DNA of 64,000 nt, taken from Saccharum officinarum (taxonomy: Eukaryota; Streptophyta; Magnoliopsida; Poales; Poaceae). The notes under the pieces were generated by a model, which worked only from the letters and a program-made list of their open reading frames with translations, had not been told where the DNA came from and did not search any database. This document shows, piece by piece, positions 43,285 to 55,859 of the stretch (position 1 is the first letter of the stretch; each line of letters opens with the position of its first letter). Position numbers and translations under genes: made by a program. Location of the stretch: contig CM036221.1 in assembly GCA_020631735.1 (NCBI GenBank), positions 14,241,381 through 14,305,380 on the forward strand, given 5' to 3'.

Positions 43285-46200
43285 CTATTCAATTAAACCA
43301 ACTAAGCTTGAGCATAACTCAACCTTAGCAACAGGAACAGACTTTGTCATCATATCAGCAGGATTATCATGAGTACTAATCTTGCATACCTTCAGCTTAC
43401 CTTCTTCAATCACGTCACGCACAAAATGATACTTGATATCTATGTGCTTAGTTCTCTCATGGAACATCTGATCTTTAGTGAGGTAAATTGCACTTTGACT
43501 GTCACAGTGTAAACTTATGCAAGATTCAATTTCACTGAGTTCAGCGTACAAACCTTTCAACCATATTAATTCTTTGCACGCTTCACAAATAGCCATATAT
43601 TCTGCTTCAGTAGTAGACAAAGCAACAAAAGACTGTAACGTAGCCCTCCAACTCACAGCACAACTGCCAACAGTAAACATATAACCAGTAATTGATCTTC
43701 GCCTGTCCAGATCAGCAGCATAATCAGAATCCACATAACCAATGAGACCGTTATCAGTTCTTCCAAACTTCAAACATAAATCTGTTGTGCCTCTGAGGTA
43801 CCTGAAAATCCACTGAACTGCCCTCCAATGTTCTTTGCCAGGATTAGACATATATCTACTAACAAGACTCATAGCATATGACAAATCTGGACGAGAGCAA
43901 ACCATGGCATACATCAAAGACCCAACAACACTAGAATAAGGAACCCTTGACATGTACTCAATCTCTGCATCTGTACTAGTACACTGAGCAGCTGACAACT
44001 TAAAGTGAGGTGCAATATGGGTACTAACAGCCTTAGCATTTTGCATGTTGAAACGCTGAAGAACTTTCATGATATAATTTTGTTGACTAAGAAATAGCAA
44101 ACCAGATTTTCTGTCTCTACTAATTTCCATACTAAGAATTTTCTTAGCACTACCAAGATCTTTCATATCAAACTCACTACTTAACAACTTCTTTAACGTA
44201 GTGATTTCAATCTTGCTCTTGGCAGCAATCAGCATATCATCAACATATAACAGCAAATATATAAGTGATCCATTAACATGCTTGATGTAAATACAACTAT
44301 CATATCTAGATCTTTTGAAACTGTGTGACAACATAAATGAATCAAACCTCTTGTTCCACTGATGAGGAGACTGTTTCAAACCATACAAGGAGCGCTTCAA
44401 CTTGTACACATATTTTTCCTTGCCAGGCACTATGAACCCTTCCGGTTGGTCCATGTATATGTCCTACTCTAGCTCTCCATGCAAAAACACAGTCTTCACA
44501 TCTAACTGCTCAAGCTCAAGATCATGTGAAGCAACAATACTCAAGAAAGTACGAATTGAACTATGTTTTACCACTAGAGAGAACACATCATTATAGTCAA
44601 CACCCGGAATTTGACTGTAGCCTTTTGCAACTAACCTTGCCTTATACTTTGGAGGCTTGCTTGAAGATAAACCCTCCTTTCTCTTGAAGATCCACTTGTA
44701 GTTTATGGTCTTCTTTTTCTTAGGCAAAGGAACAACCTCCCATGTACTGTTCTTCTCAAGAGACTGTATCTCCTCATGCATAGCAGAAATCCAATTCTCA
44801 CTATCAACACAACGAATAACTTCTTTATAGGTTGCTGGCTCATGAATATTCTCCACCTGTTCAGCATAACTCAAAGCATAGTAAGACAAATTACATTCTT
44901 CAATAAGACGTTTAGGAGGTACGACTGTCCTTTTTGACTTGCGTTGAGCAATAGGTAATTCCTCCTCTAGCTGCAAAATAGGATGAGTTTGCTGAACATC
45001 ATCATGAGCATCATTATCAGCAACATCATTATTATAGTCATCCTGCTCATCAGCAGGCTCCACCTGCACACCTATATCATCATCAACATGTTCCACCTGC
45101 ATGCGCATACGCTGCAACTCTTTTTCTGGAACACGTTCTGAGGGCAAACTGTTAGTAAACATCACAGATTCATTGAATACAACACTCCTGCTCATAAAAG
45201 TTTTCCCTGTTTCAGGATTCCATAATTTATAGCCTTTGATTCCCGAACCATAACCAAGGAAAAGACACTTAACAGCTCTAGGCTCTAATTTTCCATTGTC
45301 AACATGAGCATAAGCAGTGCATCCAAAAACTTTTAACTGTGAATAATCAGCAGGCGTACCAGACCATACCTCAATAGGAGTTTTCTTATTTAGTGGAATA
45401 GAAGGTAACCTGTTGATCAAGTAACAGGCAGTATTAGCAGCTTCAGCCCAAAAACGCTTGCTCATCCTTGCATGAGACAGCATGCAACGGGCCCTGGAGA
45501 TAATGGTTCTGTTCATCCGTTAAGCCACACCATTCTGTTGTGGAGTATGGGGTATGGTGTGATGCCTAACAATGCCTTTCTGTCTGCAATAATCATTAAA
45601 GGCATGCGAACAAAATTCTCCACCATTATCAGTACGAAGCAATTTTACATTCCTTTCAGTTTGTCTTTCTATCATTACTTTCCAGTTCTTAAAAGCAGCC
45701 AAAGTATCATCTTTCTGTTTTAGAAAATAAGGCCGAACCCTTCTAGAGTAATCATCAATAATTGTAAGCATGTAACGAACACCACCTAGTGAGGGCTTCT
45801 TAGAAGGACCCCATAAATCAACATGAACATAATCAAGAGTACCTTTGGTGGTGTGAATAGAAGTGTTGAACTGTACCCTCTTATGCTTGCCAAAAATGCA
45901 ATGCTCACAAAAATTTATCTTACTCGAAGTGCAGCCTTTCAGCAGGTTTCTCTTCATCAAATCTGCCATACCATGGTGACTCATATGTCCCAAACGCATG
46001 TGCTAAAGGTTAGTTTTACTAGGTTCATCATTAGTAACAGCAGCAGCAGCGGAATCAGAACCATGTAAAGTGCACCCTCTAAGGACATATAACTTTGCAG
46101 AATTAAAATCACCTTTCAAACAGACAAGAGAACCTTTTGATACCTTCAGAATGCCATCTAAACCGGAATATTTGTAACCTTCTGCATCAAGCGTGCTCAA

Positions 46201-46390
46201 TGAGATAAGATTCCTAAACATCCCTGGTATATACTTGACATTTTTCAGTGTGCGTGTCATGCCATCATCAGTCTTGGATCTGAACTGATCCAATATCCAT
46301 GACGTCACATGGGTTATCATCTCCCATCCGCACAACATCCCCTTTCTGCACAGACTTATATGAACTAAACCAATTTATGTTAGTGCAAAT
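43285..46390 (-). pseudogene. Small copia pol, copy 2
   Basis: The same domains as copy 1: integrase 45520-45999 (RLGHMSHHGMADL, TPQQNGVA), integrase end plus RT start 44464-45516, and RT-RNase H 43285-44454 ([27 protein letters not shown]). Stops differ from copy 1: GAG to TAG near 44464, GAA to TAA near 45520, TGG to TAG near 46002. An extra G near 46276 (TCTTGGATC against TCTTGATC in copy 1) shifts frame after the protease region. Neither copy is functional. Confidence 0.88.
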
Positions 46391-47314
46391 ATGAAACAAA
46401 CATGCGGAATCTAGAATCCATTTATCATGACCAGCAACACAACCAGCAAGCACTATCAGACAATCTCTAGAATCATCATCAGACGCAGCAGCAGCAACAG
46501 AGACCTTACCAGCCGACTTGTTTTTTCTCTTCTCCTTATTCTGTACTTTTCTACAATCCTCAACATTATGATTTGTCAGCTTGCAATAAACACAGAACTT
46601 TTTATTACCATACGGCTTGGACTTTGAACGGCCTCTCCTCTCGTAGTTCTTTCTACCATCATTGCTATCATATGAGGATCTGTTATCAGTTCTGTCTCTC
46701 ACATGCAAAACTTCGCCCTTTGAGGACGACGTTCCGTCATGCTGCACCATAACTTTCATCTTCTCCTTAGACTGGAGAGCCTCATAAACTTCCTTTAGGG
46801 TTAGTTCATCACGGCTCAAAAGTATGGTGTCACAAAAATTTGCATACGAATTTGGCAAAGAACATAACAGTAGAAGACCTAAATCCTCATCATCATACTT
46901 CACCTCCATCGACACTAGGTCGGCCACAATCTTCTTGAATTCAGCGATGTGGGTCATCACCGAATCCTCCTCCTTCATCTTCAGAGTGAACAGCTTCATC
47001 TTCATCTGCATCTTACTGGTTAGATCCTTGCACATATAGATCGATTCCAGTTTCAGCCATAGTTCTGCAGCAGTTTTCTCTTTCAGACACTCCTGCAAAA
47101 TATCATTATGAAGATGTAACTGAATTAGGGCGAGAGCCTTCTGATCCTTGCGGATCTCCTCAGGAGTCCAATCGGCCTTCGTCTTGCCGAAGTTATCCAG
47201 CGCCTCATCGTAGTCATGAGTCTGCGCCAGAATTCTCCGCATCTTGACTTACCATAGCGAGAACCGCGTGTCGTAGTTCAGCAGTGGAAGATCGAACTTC
47301 ATCGACGTCGTCAT
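46391..47314 (-). pseudogene. Small copia gag, copy 2
   Basis: Matches copy 1 gag, with CCHC knuckle CVYCKLTNHNVEDC and WILDSAC at the protease junction intact. The start MTTSMKFDLPLLNYDTR lies at about 47314. A TAA at about 47249-47251 replaces a glutamine (CAA) about 20 codons in, so the longest open frame begins only at 47242. Confidence 0.86.
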
Positions 47315-47347
47315 GAACCCTACAACAACCGCAGCTCTGGTACCACT

Positions 47348-47695
47348 TGTTACGAACGACGTATGGAATATGAAGTAAAACGAAATCAATCACAGCGGAG
47401 ACACACGATTTAACGTGGAAAACCCCTCCAATGCGAAGGGGAAAAACCTCGGGCACCAGCCAGCTACAATCTCACTATCTCAAGAGTTTGGGTTACACGC
47501 CTATGGCGGCTTACAAGATAATCAAGTCTCCAAAAACCCTAGCAAGGGTATATATATACCGTACCGCGGGGGGCTCCGCCGCCCGTAGCCCCCCTGTGTG
47601 CAGGGGCGCGGCCTGATGGGCCAGCTTCAGACTCCGCTACGCTCCGTCAGAAGCCCAACCTATATCCTGCAGTGAATTTGGAAACAACTCCAACA
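47348..47695 (-). repeat. Intact 5' LTR of the small copia element
   Basis: 348 bp, minus-strand ends TGTTGGAGTTGTTTCC and GTCGTTCGTAACA. The primer-binding site TGGTACCAGAGC follows after two bases (47334-47345 on the plus strand). A TATATATA run near 47550-47558 could be the promoter. A GC-rich inverted motif, CCGCGGGGGGCTCCGCCGCC, lies just upstream of it in the LTR U3 part (about 47564-47583). No target duplication can be assigned because the 3' LTR is truncated. Confidence 0.9.
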
Positions 47696-48976
47696 ACAGG
47701 CACATCGCCACACAGGATCAGGAGGAACGAGGGAGAGGAGAGATGAACGATTGGTCTGATTCCCCCCTACCTCCCCCCAAGACCCTCTAACAAATACTGC
47801 ATCGTGGAGCATAGTTTCTATACGTAATGTCCTATGGAATGCAGCGAGTAACACGACGAACCGATGAAACCGATCTAGAGACCGGTTAGGCCGATGTAGA
47901 ACCCGTCCTTCGCCTGATAGACTCCCGGACACCTCCCGAGAAAGACCCGTAGAGGAGGAGCACGTTGAGGGTGTCCTATGGTCGGTGTTGACGCCGAATA
48001 GGATCCAGATCACACATTGGCAAGAACTAGCATGCTTGCCATTGACACACGACCTTGTACGCAGCAAGAAACATGATGAACCGATGAAATCGATCTAGAG
48101 ACCGGTCAAAACGATGTAAAACCTGTTCTTTGCCTAGTATACTCTCGAATACCTCCCAAAAAGACCCATCGGGAATGAACATGTGGAGGGTATTCTAGAG
48201 TCGGCAAGGCCACTTAGAACGCCGTCAAATCTCGCCGGGAGACGTGACGATCAGCACGGTAGAGAGGAGAGAGAGAGGGTAAAAGGGTGTAGTAGATGTG
48301 TTTTTAACGATTGGAAGTTGAGATTCTCAATCGGCCACGATCCTCTCATATATATAGATGGGGTAGTCTTATCTTAGTAGAAAACAACTTCAAAATGCAT
48401 TTCCCAAGTTTTTCACGTCGAGATAGATCCAAAATTAATTTGTAAACTAATTTGAGTCAGACTGTGCAGTAAAACCAGCCTGGCCAGTTTCCACGGGACC
48501 TGTATAGGGGCCGGCCAAGTCACATGCAGTAGGACCGGCCTGGCCAGTTTGGGTGCACTAGAACCGGCCATGCCGGTTCAGCAACTGGCCAGGGCAGCTT
48601 GACTGGGGGAAGCACCATCTTCTTTCTTTTTTTTTCTTCTTTTGGATTGGTGCTTTGAATTATATTGTTCCAAATATTTTTCGACACGTTTTAAATGTCA
48701 TGAACTTGATGGACTAACCCAATTTCCACGTTGATATATTTTTGCATGTCAATATATGCCCTCTTATTTTTAGGTAAATCAAATATGAACATAAAAACAC
48801 AATGAAAGCATCAAATAGCGATGATGCCTAACTCATTGACTATCCAGCATCTAAGGACAATGCATACATCGATCATATTTATTCTAAGAGCGATACATGT
48901 ATCGACCATTGTTTGGAAGCGCTCTAGGCTTCTTACCAAACACTTGGAAAATACTTTTGTAAGTATCTTTCGTTGA
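47696..48976. other. Non-genic, with a 220-bp direct repeat
   Basis: Units start at 47841 and 48061 with GCAGC(G/A)AG. Shared words include CGATCTAGAGACCGGT and CACCTCCC/TACCTCCC. About 48480-48600 has several ACCGGCCTGGCCAGTTT-like words. 48600-48976 is AT-rich with no coding signal. I recognise no gene. Confidence 0.6.
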
Positions 48977-50128
48977 TTGCTCTTGGGAGGTGCATTTAAA
49001 TTTCTAACAAGAACTTTGAAACACAAGCTACTACCACCATGCATTAAAACCTTCTGCTGGAGACTAGTAAGACAAGCACTGGCGACAGGTATGAGGGGAG
49101 GTAAATTTACAGACAAAATTAGCAAACAATGTATGGTCTGTAACAACGATGAAAATGACGTCAATTTATTTTTTCACTGTACCTTTGCACGAGCTGTTTG
49201 GTTCTCTGCAAAAACCCCTGTGTGCACTTCTTTGTTGCCATATGAACAGGACGGGGTACAGGAAATTCTTTTGCACCTAATAAATCCCGCCACAAATAAT
49301 GAGCAGGTTCACTACATTTTAACCACACTGTGGTTAGACTACCCGCAGTTGGTACTCTAAAACGATACTCTAAAGCTTTAGAGTATGAATATAGAGTAAA
49401 AACTGCTGCACTGGATACTCTAAAACGATACTCTATCAAATATGACGAAAGTACTGCAGTGTTTATTAAACTTTAACTCATCAAATCAAACACCCCCTAA
49501 ATCAACCGCCGCTGGGACGCCCTTACAGGTTAAGGATCCCGACACTCCTGCCAGAGAGCAGATGCTACACGGATGCGTCTACAACCCCCGATTCACCTCT
49601 GCAGGTACCAAGACGAGCAGGCCTTGGAGTGTTCATCATCAACACACAACCTCAACCACCTGCGGCCATCTACATCAAGGCAGTGCTCAATGACTCAACA
49701 TCTGTGCTAATGGCGAGGATGTGGCCCTAGCGCTTGCAGCACAGGTCGTCTCTGCACTAGACATTCGCAACATGTCCTTCCTAACGGACAATCAACAACT
49801 GGTGATCTTCCTCAACAGCAACGACCATGACACTCCGCCAAGATAGGACATCAAATATTTCACCCAAAGTTTCATCAACAACACCATCAACAGCGACGCC
49901 AAGATCTTCAAGGTCCCAAGGAAGCTCAACACCACAGTACACGTCCTAGCCACTCAGGCCTACAATCATACATCTTTGATTTCTGCTCAAATGCGGTTCA
50001 CATGCTCAAACCGTGCTCATGTAAACAACTGCCCCTCCCAGATGGCTCTGAACTCTGTAACTAGTGACCATGCACCCAGATTGCAGCCACATGCTGCTAA
50101 TAAATATGCCTTCTATCAAAAAAAAACT
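48977..50128 (+). pseudogene. L1-type LINE 3' end (zinc-binding and RNase H parts)
   Basis: Plus strand 48977-49330 encodes a zf-RVT module: KTFCWRLVRQALATG, then CMVCNNDENDVNLFFHCTFA and RAVWFSA. After a MITE insertion, 49450-50110 continues as an LINE RNase H region in broken frames (AVLNDSTSVLMA, LALAAQVVSALDI, FLTDNQQLVIFL, RKLNTTVHVLATQA) with a stop near 49842. An A-run at about 50119-50127 may be its tail. The reverse transcriptase itself is absent, so it is a 5'-truncated dead copy. Confidence 0.78.
49336..49441. mobile_element. Truncated MITE inside the LINE
   Basis: Matches the reverse complement of about 12380-12481: CGATACTCTAAAGCTTTAGA, GAATATAGAGTAAAAACTGC and ACTCTAAAACGATACTCTAT. 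Only the right part of the element is present. It splits the LINE between its zinc-binding and RNase H regions. Confidence 0.75.
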
Positions 50129-50239
50129 CACCGCAAGCTTGATGTGTCGTATGCATTGTAAAAGCCAAGGTGAAAACCAAGAGTCGAAGGACTACTTTTG
50201 TAGTCATTATATGATGATGATCGGGGCTGATATTTCCGA

Positions 50240-50482
50240 GGCCCAGTTTAGATCCAGAAAATTTTGCAAAAGAACAGTAGATTCTCCGTCACATCGAATT
50301 TTTAGACGCATGCATGAAGCATTAAATATAGATAAAAAATAAAACTAATTACACAGTTTAGACAAAATGGACGAGACGAATCTTTTAAGCCTAATTAGAC
50401 CATGATTTGACACTAATTGCCAAATAACAACGAAAATGCTACAGTTGCATTTTGCCAAAAATTTTGGCAACTAAACAAGTCC
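50240..50482. mobile_element. Tourist-like MITE copy 6
   Basis: Ends GGCCCAGTTTAGATCC and GGCAACTAAACAAGTCC. The inside keeps CGTCACATCGAATTTTTAGA, GCATGAAGCATTAAATATAG, ACGAGACGAATCTTTTAAGC and AATGCTACAGT. No clean TTA duplication is visible, so exact limits are approximate. Confidence 0.78.
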
Positions 50483-50608
50483 CAAGTCCAAAAGAAGTGC
50501 TTCCTCTCTGCTAACCTACAAAATTAATGTTGGTTCCTATGTATACAGTGCGTGCACTTCACACTCGTATTTATAGCGTACGGGTGCAAGTCTCATGATA
50601 AGTTAATG

Positions 50609-51010
50609 CCAAGGAATCCTCTTATTGATAGTACCACAAAAAAAAGTTCGACTCATATAGCAAAAAAATAAATGCCTGCAAATCTTTGAACAAACCAACA
50701 ATACTACATAAAAATGTGAGTCATGAAACAATGATTAATGTTAAGAAATCTTGATGATAGGTATATAGACAACATGAATACGGTCCGTTTATTTTTAATA
50801 CTACTTTGATGACTAATAAGATGATTCCAAGGAATCCTCTTACTGACAGAACCACAAAAAAAAGTCCAAGACATATAGCAAAAATTAATACCGAGAAATC
50901 TTTGAACAAACCAATAGCATGTGAGTCACAAAACAAAGATTGATGTTAAGAAATCTTGCAACAGAATGGAAACAACATGGAGAAAGTCCATTTATTTTTA
51001 ATACAAACAA
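50609..51010. repeat. Diverged tandem repeat, two units of about 200 bp
   Basis: Unit 1 (about 50609-50805) and unit 2 (about 50827-51005) share CCAAGGAATCCTCTTA, ACCACAAAAAAAAGT, ACATATAGCAAAAA, AAATCTTTGAACAAACCAA, GATGTTAAGAAATCTTG or a close form, and TTTATTTTTAATAC. AT-rich and non-coding. Confidence 0.75.
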
Positions 51011-52198
51011 GTAGTATTAAATAGTGTTGAAAATAAATGGATTGTATCCATGTTGTCTACATATAAGTTCATTCGAGCGACAAATTCATTATACACTTTC
51101 TTTTAATCCCATATATGATAAATCTATTTGTCTTACGAAATTGCTTTGGAGAAAAATGCACCACGGTCCAATAAAATTGTGAAATGGTACCTGTAATACC
51201 CTACACAGAACATATAAATGACATCATTTCAAAATTTTGTTCCCTGCTAGAATGCAGCTCAATTACATCTCTTTGTTCATAGGGATGAAAACACAACATA
51301 CAAATTCTTGTTGAGCCGGTGCCAATTTTTCTATTTTTCAGGCAAAAATATGAAACCATGTTCTCTACATACAAGTAGGTACTACTGTCATCTTCCCAAC
51401 AACACTAATTTCTTGGAATTACTCTTCCCAACCAGCACAACCATGATCAAAATGCATGCATGTAACAAAAATTTACAGCTATAAGACATATTTTTTTAAA
51501 AAAACAAATCTACAGCTATGCCAACCTCTACTAGGATACACTTGTACTAGATTAGAAACTCTAGACATGTCAGCTATAGAAGTTGGCTTTTCGAAAAAAA
51601 ATTACTACAGATCCATCTTCTAGACCATTTACTGCCTATAGCTTGATCCCATAGAGCTTTGGCCACATATCCCTGTCACTGCAAGTATCGTACCAAAAAG
51701 GCTCATCACATACATTTCTGCCAAGACCACTTATCACCCAAAACGGAAAAAGGGAGTTAATTGTGAAAACTTAAAGCTCACTGATTAATATGTGGTTTGT
51801 TTCATCTCAAGCTATCTCATCTAAGACATCAATATTCTAGAACATTGAGCATATTTCATCTAGGACATCATATAACCTCTCCAATATATTTTGGATTTTC
51901 ATAGTGATGGAACTATGTACTTGTTTCATCCTGTTTCCCAACAAAATTACAAGGCAGTACTGATTAAAATCGAGTTCATTCGAGATTGGATGATTGAAAA
52001 CAGTATTATAGAGCAAAGAAATATAAAAACGCAACATAAAGCAAAAAAATGTAAAAATGAACACCATAAACTGCCTACCGCATTGCCAGATGATGAACCA
52101 AGATCCCAGGGAGTCCTCATGACTCAGCCACCTCCTATGGGCCTGGGCTGAGTCCTGGTGAACTTGGAACACGAGACAAGGTGGTGTGTACTCCAAGA
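51011..52198. other. Intergenic, no gene recognised
   Basis: AT-rich. Overlapping short ORFs (51837-52208 minus, 51891-52151 plus) have no recognisable domain. Confidence 0.45.
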
Positions 52199-52498
52199 CA
52201 TGAAGCACCGACCTAGTCGAATTATAGGAAAGCCAATTTTTGTAATAGATTGGCCGGCACTCTTCTGTTGTAACCGACTAGGACTATAACTCGGCACCTG
52301 CCCTCTAGACTATACAAAGAGAGGCAGGAGCACCCCTTATAACATCTCATACACATCTACCAATCCAACGCAAGGCATCGCGTCTAACTAGACGTAGGGT
52401 ATTATGCTATACAGCGGACTGAACCCGTATAAATCGTTGTCTCTTGCGTTCACCATCAAGTTCAGTGCTCGCCATAGCTCATTGATCATCGTCCCGGG
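52199..52498 (+). mobile_element. LTR-like fragment, probably gypsy
   Basis: Contains an LTR-like promoter-to-end layout: ACTATACAAAGAGAGGCAGG, then TTATAACATCTCATACACAT, TAGACGTAGGGTATTATGCT and GAACCCGTATAAATCGTTGT. The last two phrases are typical of grass gypsy LTRs (recalled, not searched). It stops at the copia LTR boundary 52499. Confidence 0.45.
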
Positions 52499-54241
52499 TG
52501 AAAGGTCCTAAATGGCTAGAGGGGGGTGAATAGCCTATAGAAAATTCTACAAAACACTAGAGCAACTAATTAGTCAAATAGAAAGCGAAGCTTTTTGCTC
52601 TAGCACTATCAAGGGTTGCAAGCCACCTACCAAATCAATTCTAGTAGCTATGATCTCTAAGCAATCAAAGGGCTATGTCACTACTCACTAACCTAGTGTG
52701 CTCTACAAGAACTAGCTAAACTAACAAGCTAAGCAACTAGTATACAAGAAAGATAATGAGTGAGTAAAGTGGTTATACCGTCGTGTAGGGGATGAACCAA
52801 TCAATCACCGGGAGAAATACCAAAGGGCAAGAGATAATGAATTTTCACGTGCTTTCCAGCATGTTAGTCCCCTGTCGACCAACACTTGGTAGTTCGGTGG
52901 CTAATAGGTATGACACACCTAGCCAACAAATGGCACCATAAGAACCTACCCATAAGTGAGATAACTCAACGACACGAGCAATCCACTAGAGTTATCTTTT
53001 GGCTCTCCACCGGGGAAGGTACAAGACCCCTCACAATCACCGGAGCCGGCCACGAACAATCACCAACTCATGCCGAAGCTCCTCCGCTGCTCCAAGCCAT
53101 CTAGGTGGTGGCAACCACCAAGAGTAACAAGAAATCCGCAGCTACAATGATCCCCAAGTGCCACTATATGCAACCACTCAAGCAAATGCACTTGGAATCA
53201 CTCCCAATCTCACAAAGATGATGAATATATGATGGAGATGAGTGGGAGAAGTTTGCTTGCGCTCACAAGGATGCAAAGTATGTTAAAGTGCCAAGAGAGT
53301 GAGCCCCAAGCCGGCCATGGTTTATTTATAGACCCCTCAAAAGAATTGAACTGTTACCCACTTAAAGTGTTGACTGCGAGGTGACCGGACGCGTCCGGTG
53401 TGGCGACCAGACGTGTCCGGTCACTGCGTCCGGTCGTAGCGTGGACGCCACATGTCCCATTCAAATGTCAGTAGCCATTGGCGCCCAATGGCTAACTCTG
53501 CGCGTGAAAACACGGTAGGATCGGACACTCCGATGCGAAAATGATAGGACTCTGAAGTCCAGCGTCTGGTCGATAACAGAGAGGTTCCAGAACCTATTTT
53601 TCACGACCAAATGCGTCCGATGGGGGTGACCGGACGCTGCCCTATGTCCGGTCACGTCAGCCGCTCCGAGGTCGAATACTGGACGTGTCTGGTAACTTAC
53701 TGCTCATAGTCCGAGCGGGGGTCTCCACACCGGACGCGTTCGGTCACCCCGTGACTAGCGTGTCTAAGTGTTTTCTCGCCACCCTTGATTCTATGTTGCC
53801 AACCATGATGTGTCTCTCCTTAGTGCATGTGTCTTAGCATTTTCTCAAGCATTTTCAAGGGTTAATTTGTTAGCACACTAGGTTCCAAATGCATATGCAA
53901 AGATCATGACACCTAGTGGCACTTGATAACCGCTTAGCCAAAGATTTCCTCTCTTTATAGTGCGGCTATCTATCCTAAACACACTCACACCCTCTATGAT
54001 GTCTTGAGTGCCAAAACAAAAATCTATTTGATACCTTTGCCTTGATCAACCTTGTTTTTGTTTTTCTCTTTCTTGTTTTCGGAGTTGGAGCACTTGATCA
54101 TCACTTTTGGTCACCATCCATCATCTTGACCATCATCTAGCTCCATCACTTGGCATGAGACTACCTTTCACATCTACACACTTAGCATAAGGATTAGTCC
54201 CTAGGTTTCATCAATTATCCAAAACCAAACTAGGGCTTTCA
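52499..54241 (-). repeat. 3' LTR of the second SIRE-like element
   Basis: TG...CA ends. A TATA box TATAAATA lies on the minus strand at about 53325-53335. It carries the ACCGGACGCGTCCGGT-type words (about 53380-53760), here often decayed. The expected target duplication partner is outside the window; the adjacent bases are CCGGG (52494-52498). Confidence 0.87.
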
Positions 54242-55320
54242 ATCTCCCCCTTTTTTGATAATTGATGACAACCTATTAATAAAGATATTCAATGAAAGCC
54301 TTTTGGATTCATGTTGCTTGCCCAAGCTTATTACCATGTGTAAAGGATATGGACAAGTTTCGTAAACCCGAATTGGTAGCATTAGCTCCCTCTACATATG
54401 TGCTAAGAGTTTGGATTGAAAACTTGCACATATGCATGGATAGAAAGTGTGGGAGAGTAATGACTACTAAATGATGCTAAGGTGTAAAGAATGGACCTTT
54501 GAAGCATGATACCAATCGGAGTTGCCATTTGAACACCATCCTTAGCACCATGGTTAGTTAGATAGCACTTGCAAAACACAAACACTAGATACCTTGTGAG
54601 ATCAACATTATAAGCACAGCTTTAGTACCACTTGTAAAACATGCAAGGCATATCTAACTATCATCCTATACATGCTAGTTTTTCATTTCATCAATCAATC
54701 CTACAACTAGCATACACCACACAAGCATGGATATAGAATTTAAGAACTCACGCAAGCAAGCATATGTAATGCACAAAGAAATGTATCATTCAAGTTTATG
54801 AGCTTGCTCCCCCTACTTATGTGCTCAAATCTCCCCCCTATCTTTTCTATCTTTGTTCCTCTCCCCCTTTGTCATCGATGACCACAAAAGGTGAGCTCCA
54901 ATTTTTGTTAAGGTAGGGTGAAACCATGTGAGGTGAGGATCATATTACTCAATTTCGGTTCAATCCAGATTATTTACATAAGATGAATTACACGGTTGGA
55001 TCCAAGGACAAGCTTCTTCACACATCTTGCAATGGTTATCTTGCCCATGTTGGTTAAACACTTATGTTCACTTTCTAGATTAAACACTAGTATTGCAAGC
55101 CCACAAACAAGTCATATGCTACCACTAGATCATATCAAGCATAGAGACAATAGTGGTACCATATAAGCATCCAATTCATTTGATTTCCATGGATGATCCT
55201 AAAACATGTGAGGAATGACTAGATGCACTAAACATGTCCTTAGCAAAGTATGAATGCTATGTCAACCAACTTTACCTTGATTTGCTCGAAGGAGAGGCAT
55301 GTCATATAATGGGGGGTGCA

Positions 55321-55859
55321 TCAACACATATTTGAGAAGTCAAGTATGTTCAATTCATTCCTTAGCTTGAAAAACCTCTTCTCATCAAGTGGCTTGGGGA
55401 ATATGTCAGAAAGTTGACCTTCGGTGCCCACACTCTTAATGCAAATGTCCCTTTTTTGTTGATGATCTCTTATGAAGTGATGGCGGACATCTATGTGCTT
55501 TGTTCTTGAATGTTGAACTGGGTTGTTTGTAAGCTTCACGGCACTCTCATTGTCACATAGTTATGGCACTTGTTTGAACTTGATTCCAAAATCATTCAAA
55601 GTAGCCTTCATCCAAAGTAATTGAGCATAACAACTATCGGCCAAAATGTACTCCGCTTTGGCGGTTGAAAGTGCTACACTATTTTGCTTCTTTGATGACC
55701 AAGACACAAGTGATCTTTCCAATAATTGACATGTGTCCGATGTGCTCTTTCTCTCAACTTTGCATCCCACATAGTCAGAGTCTGAATATCCAATCAACTC
55801 AAATTTTGCTCCTTTAGGATACCACAATCCAACATTTTGTGTATGCTTCAAATACCTCA
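55321..55859 (-). pseudogene. Copia RNase H, second element
   Basis: The minus strand from 55859 reads VRYLKHTQNVGLWYPKGAKF, LIGYSDSDYVGCKVERKSTS, KKQNSVALSTAKAEYILADS, then after a TAA at about 55561-55563 LCDNESAVKLTN-like codons and TKHIDVRHHFIRDHQQK to the stop at 55321. The conserved catalytic E of STAEAEY is changed to K (STAKAEY). The frame is cut at RYLKH by the CACTA terminus. Confidence 0.87.

Larger units (their letters stand above)
38245..47554 (-). repeat. Segmental tandem duplication of a copia element, unit about 4.65 kb
   Basis: Copy 1 is 38245-42895 and copy 2 is 42904-47554. Each starts, in plus coordinates, with the tail of the Tourist MITE (AACTTTTCTCC), continues through about 160 bp of non-element flank (38285-38443), a truncated LTR piece, the copia body and part of the LTR up to AGCAAGGGTATATA. 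MITE and flank sequence at the join shows that the duplication boundaries lie outside the element. Copies are highly similar, with scattered substitutions and a 1-bp indel. Confidence 0.9.
52499..55859 (-). mobile_element. 3' part of a second SIRE-like copia element
   Basis: Minus-strand 3' LTR at 52499-54241 (1,743 bp, ends TGAAAGGTCCTAAATGGC and CTAGGGCTTTCA), polypurine tract AAAAAAGGGGGAGAT next to it, a long 3' untranslated part, and RNase H at 55321-55859. It is related to, but distinct from, the element at 16713. A CACTA element breaks it at 55860; the rest of pol, gag and the 5' LTR are not in the window. Confidence 0.88.
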
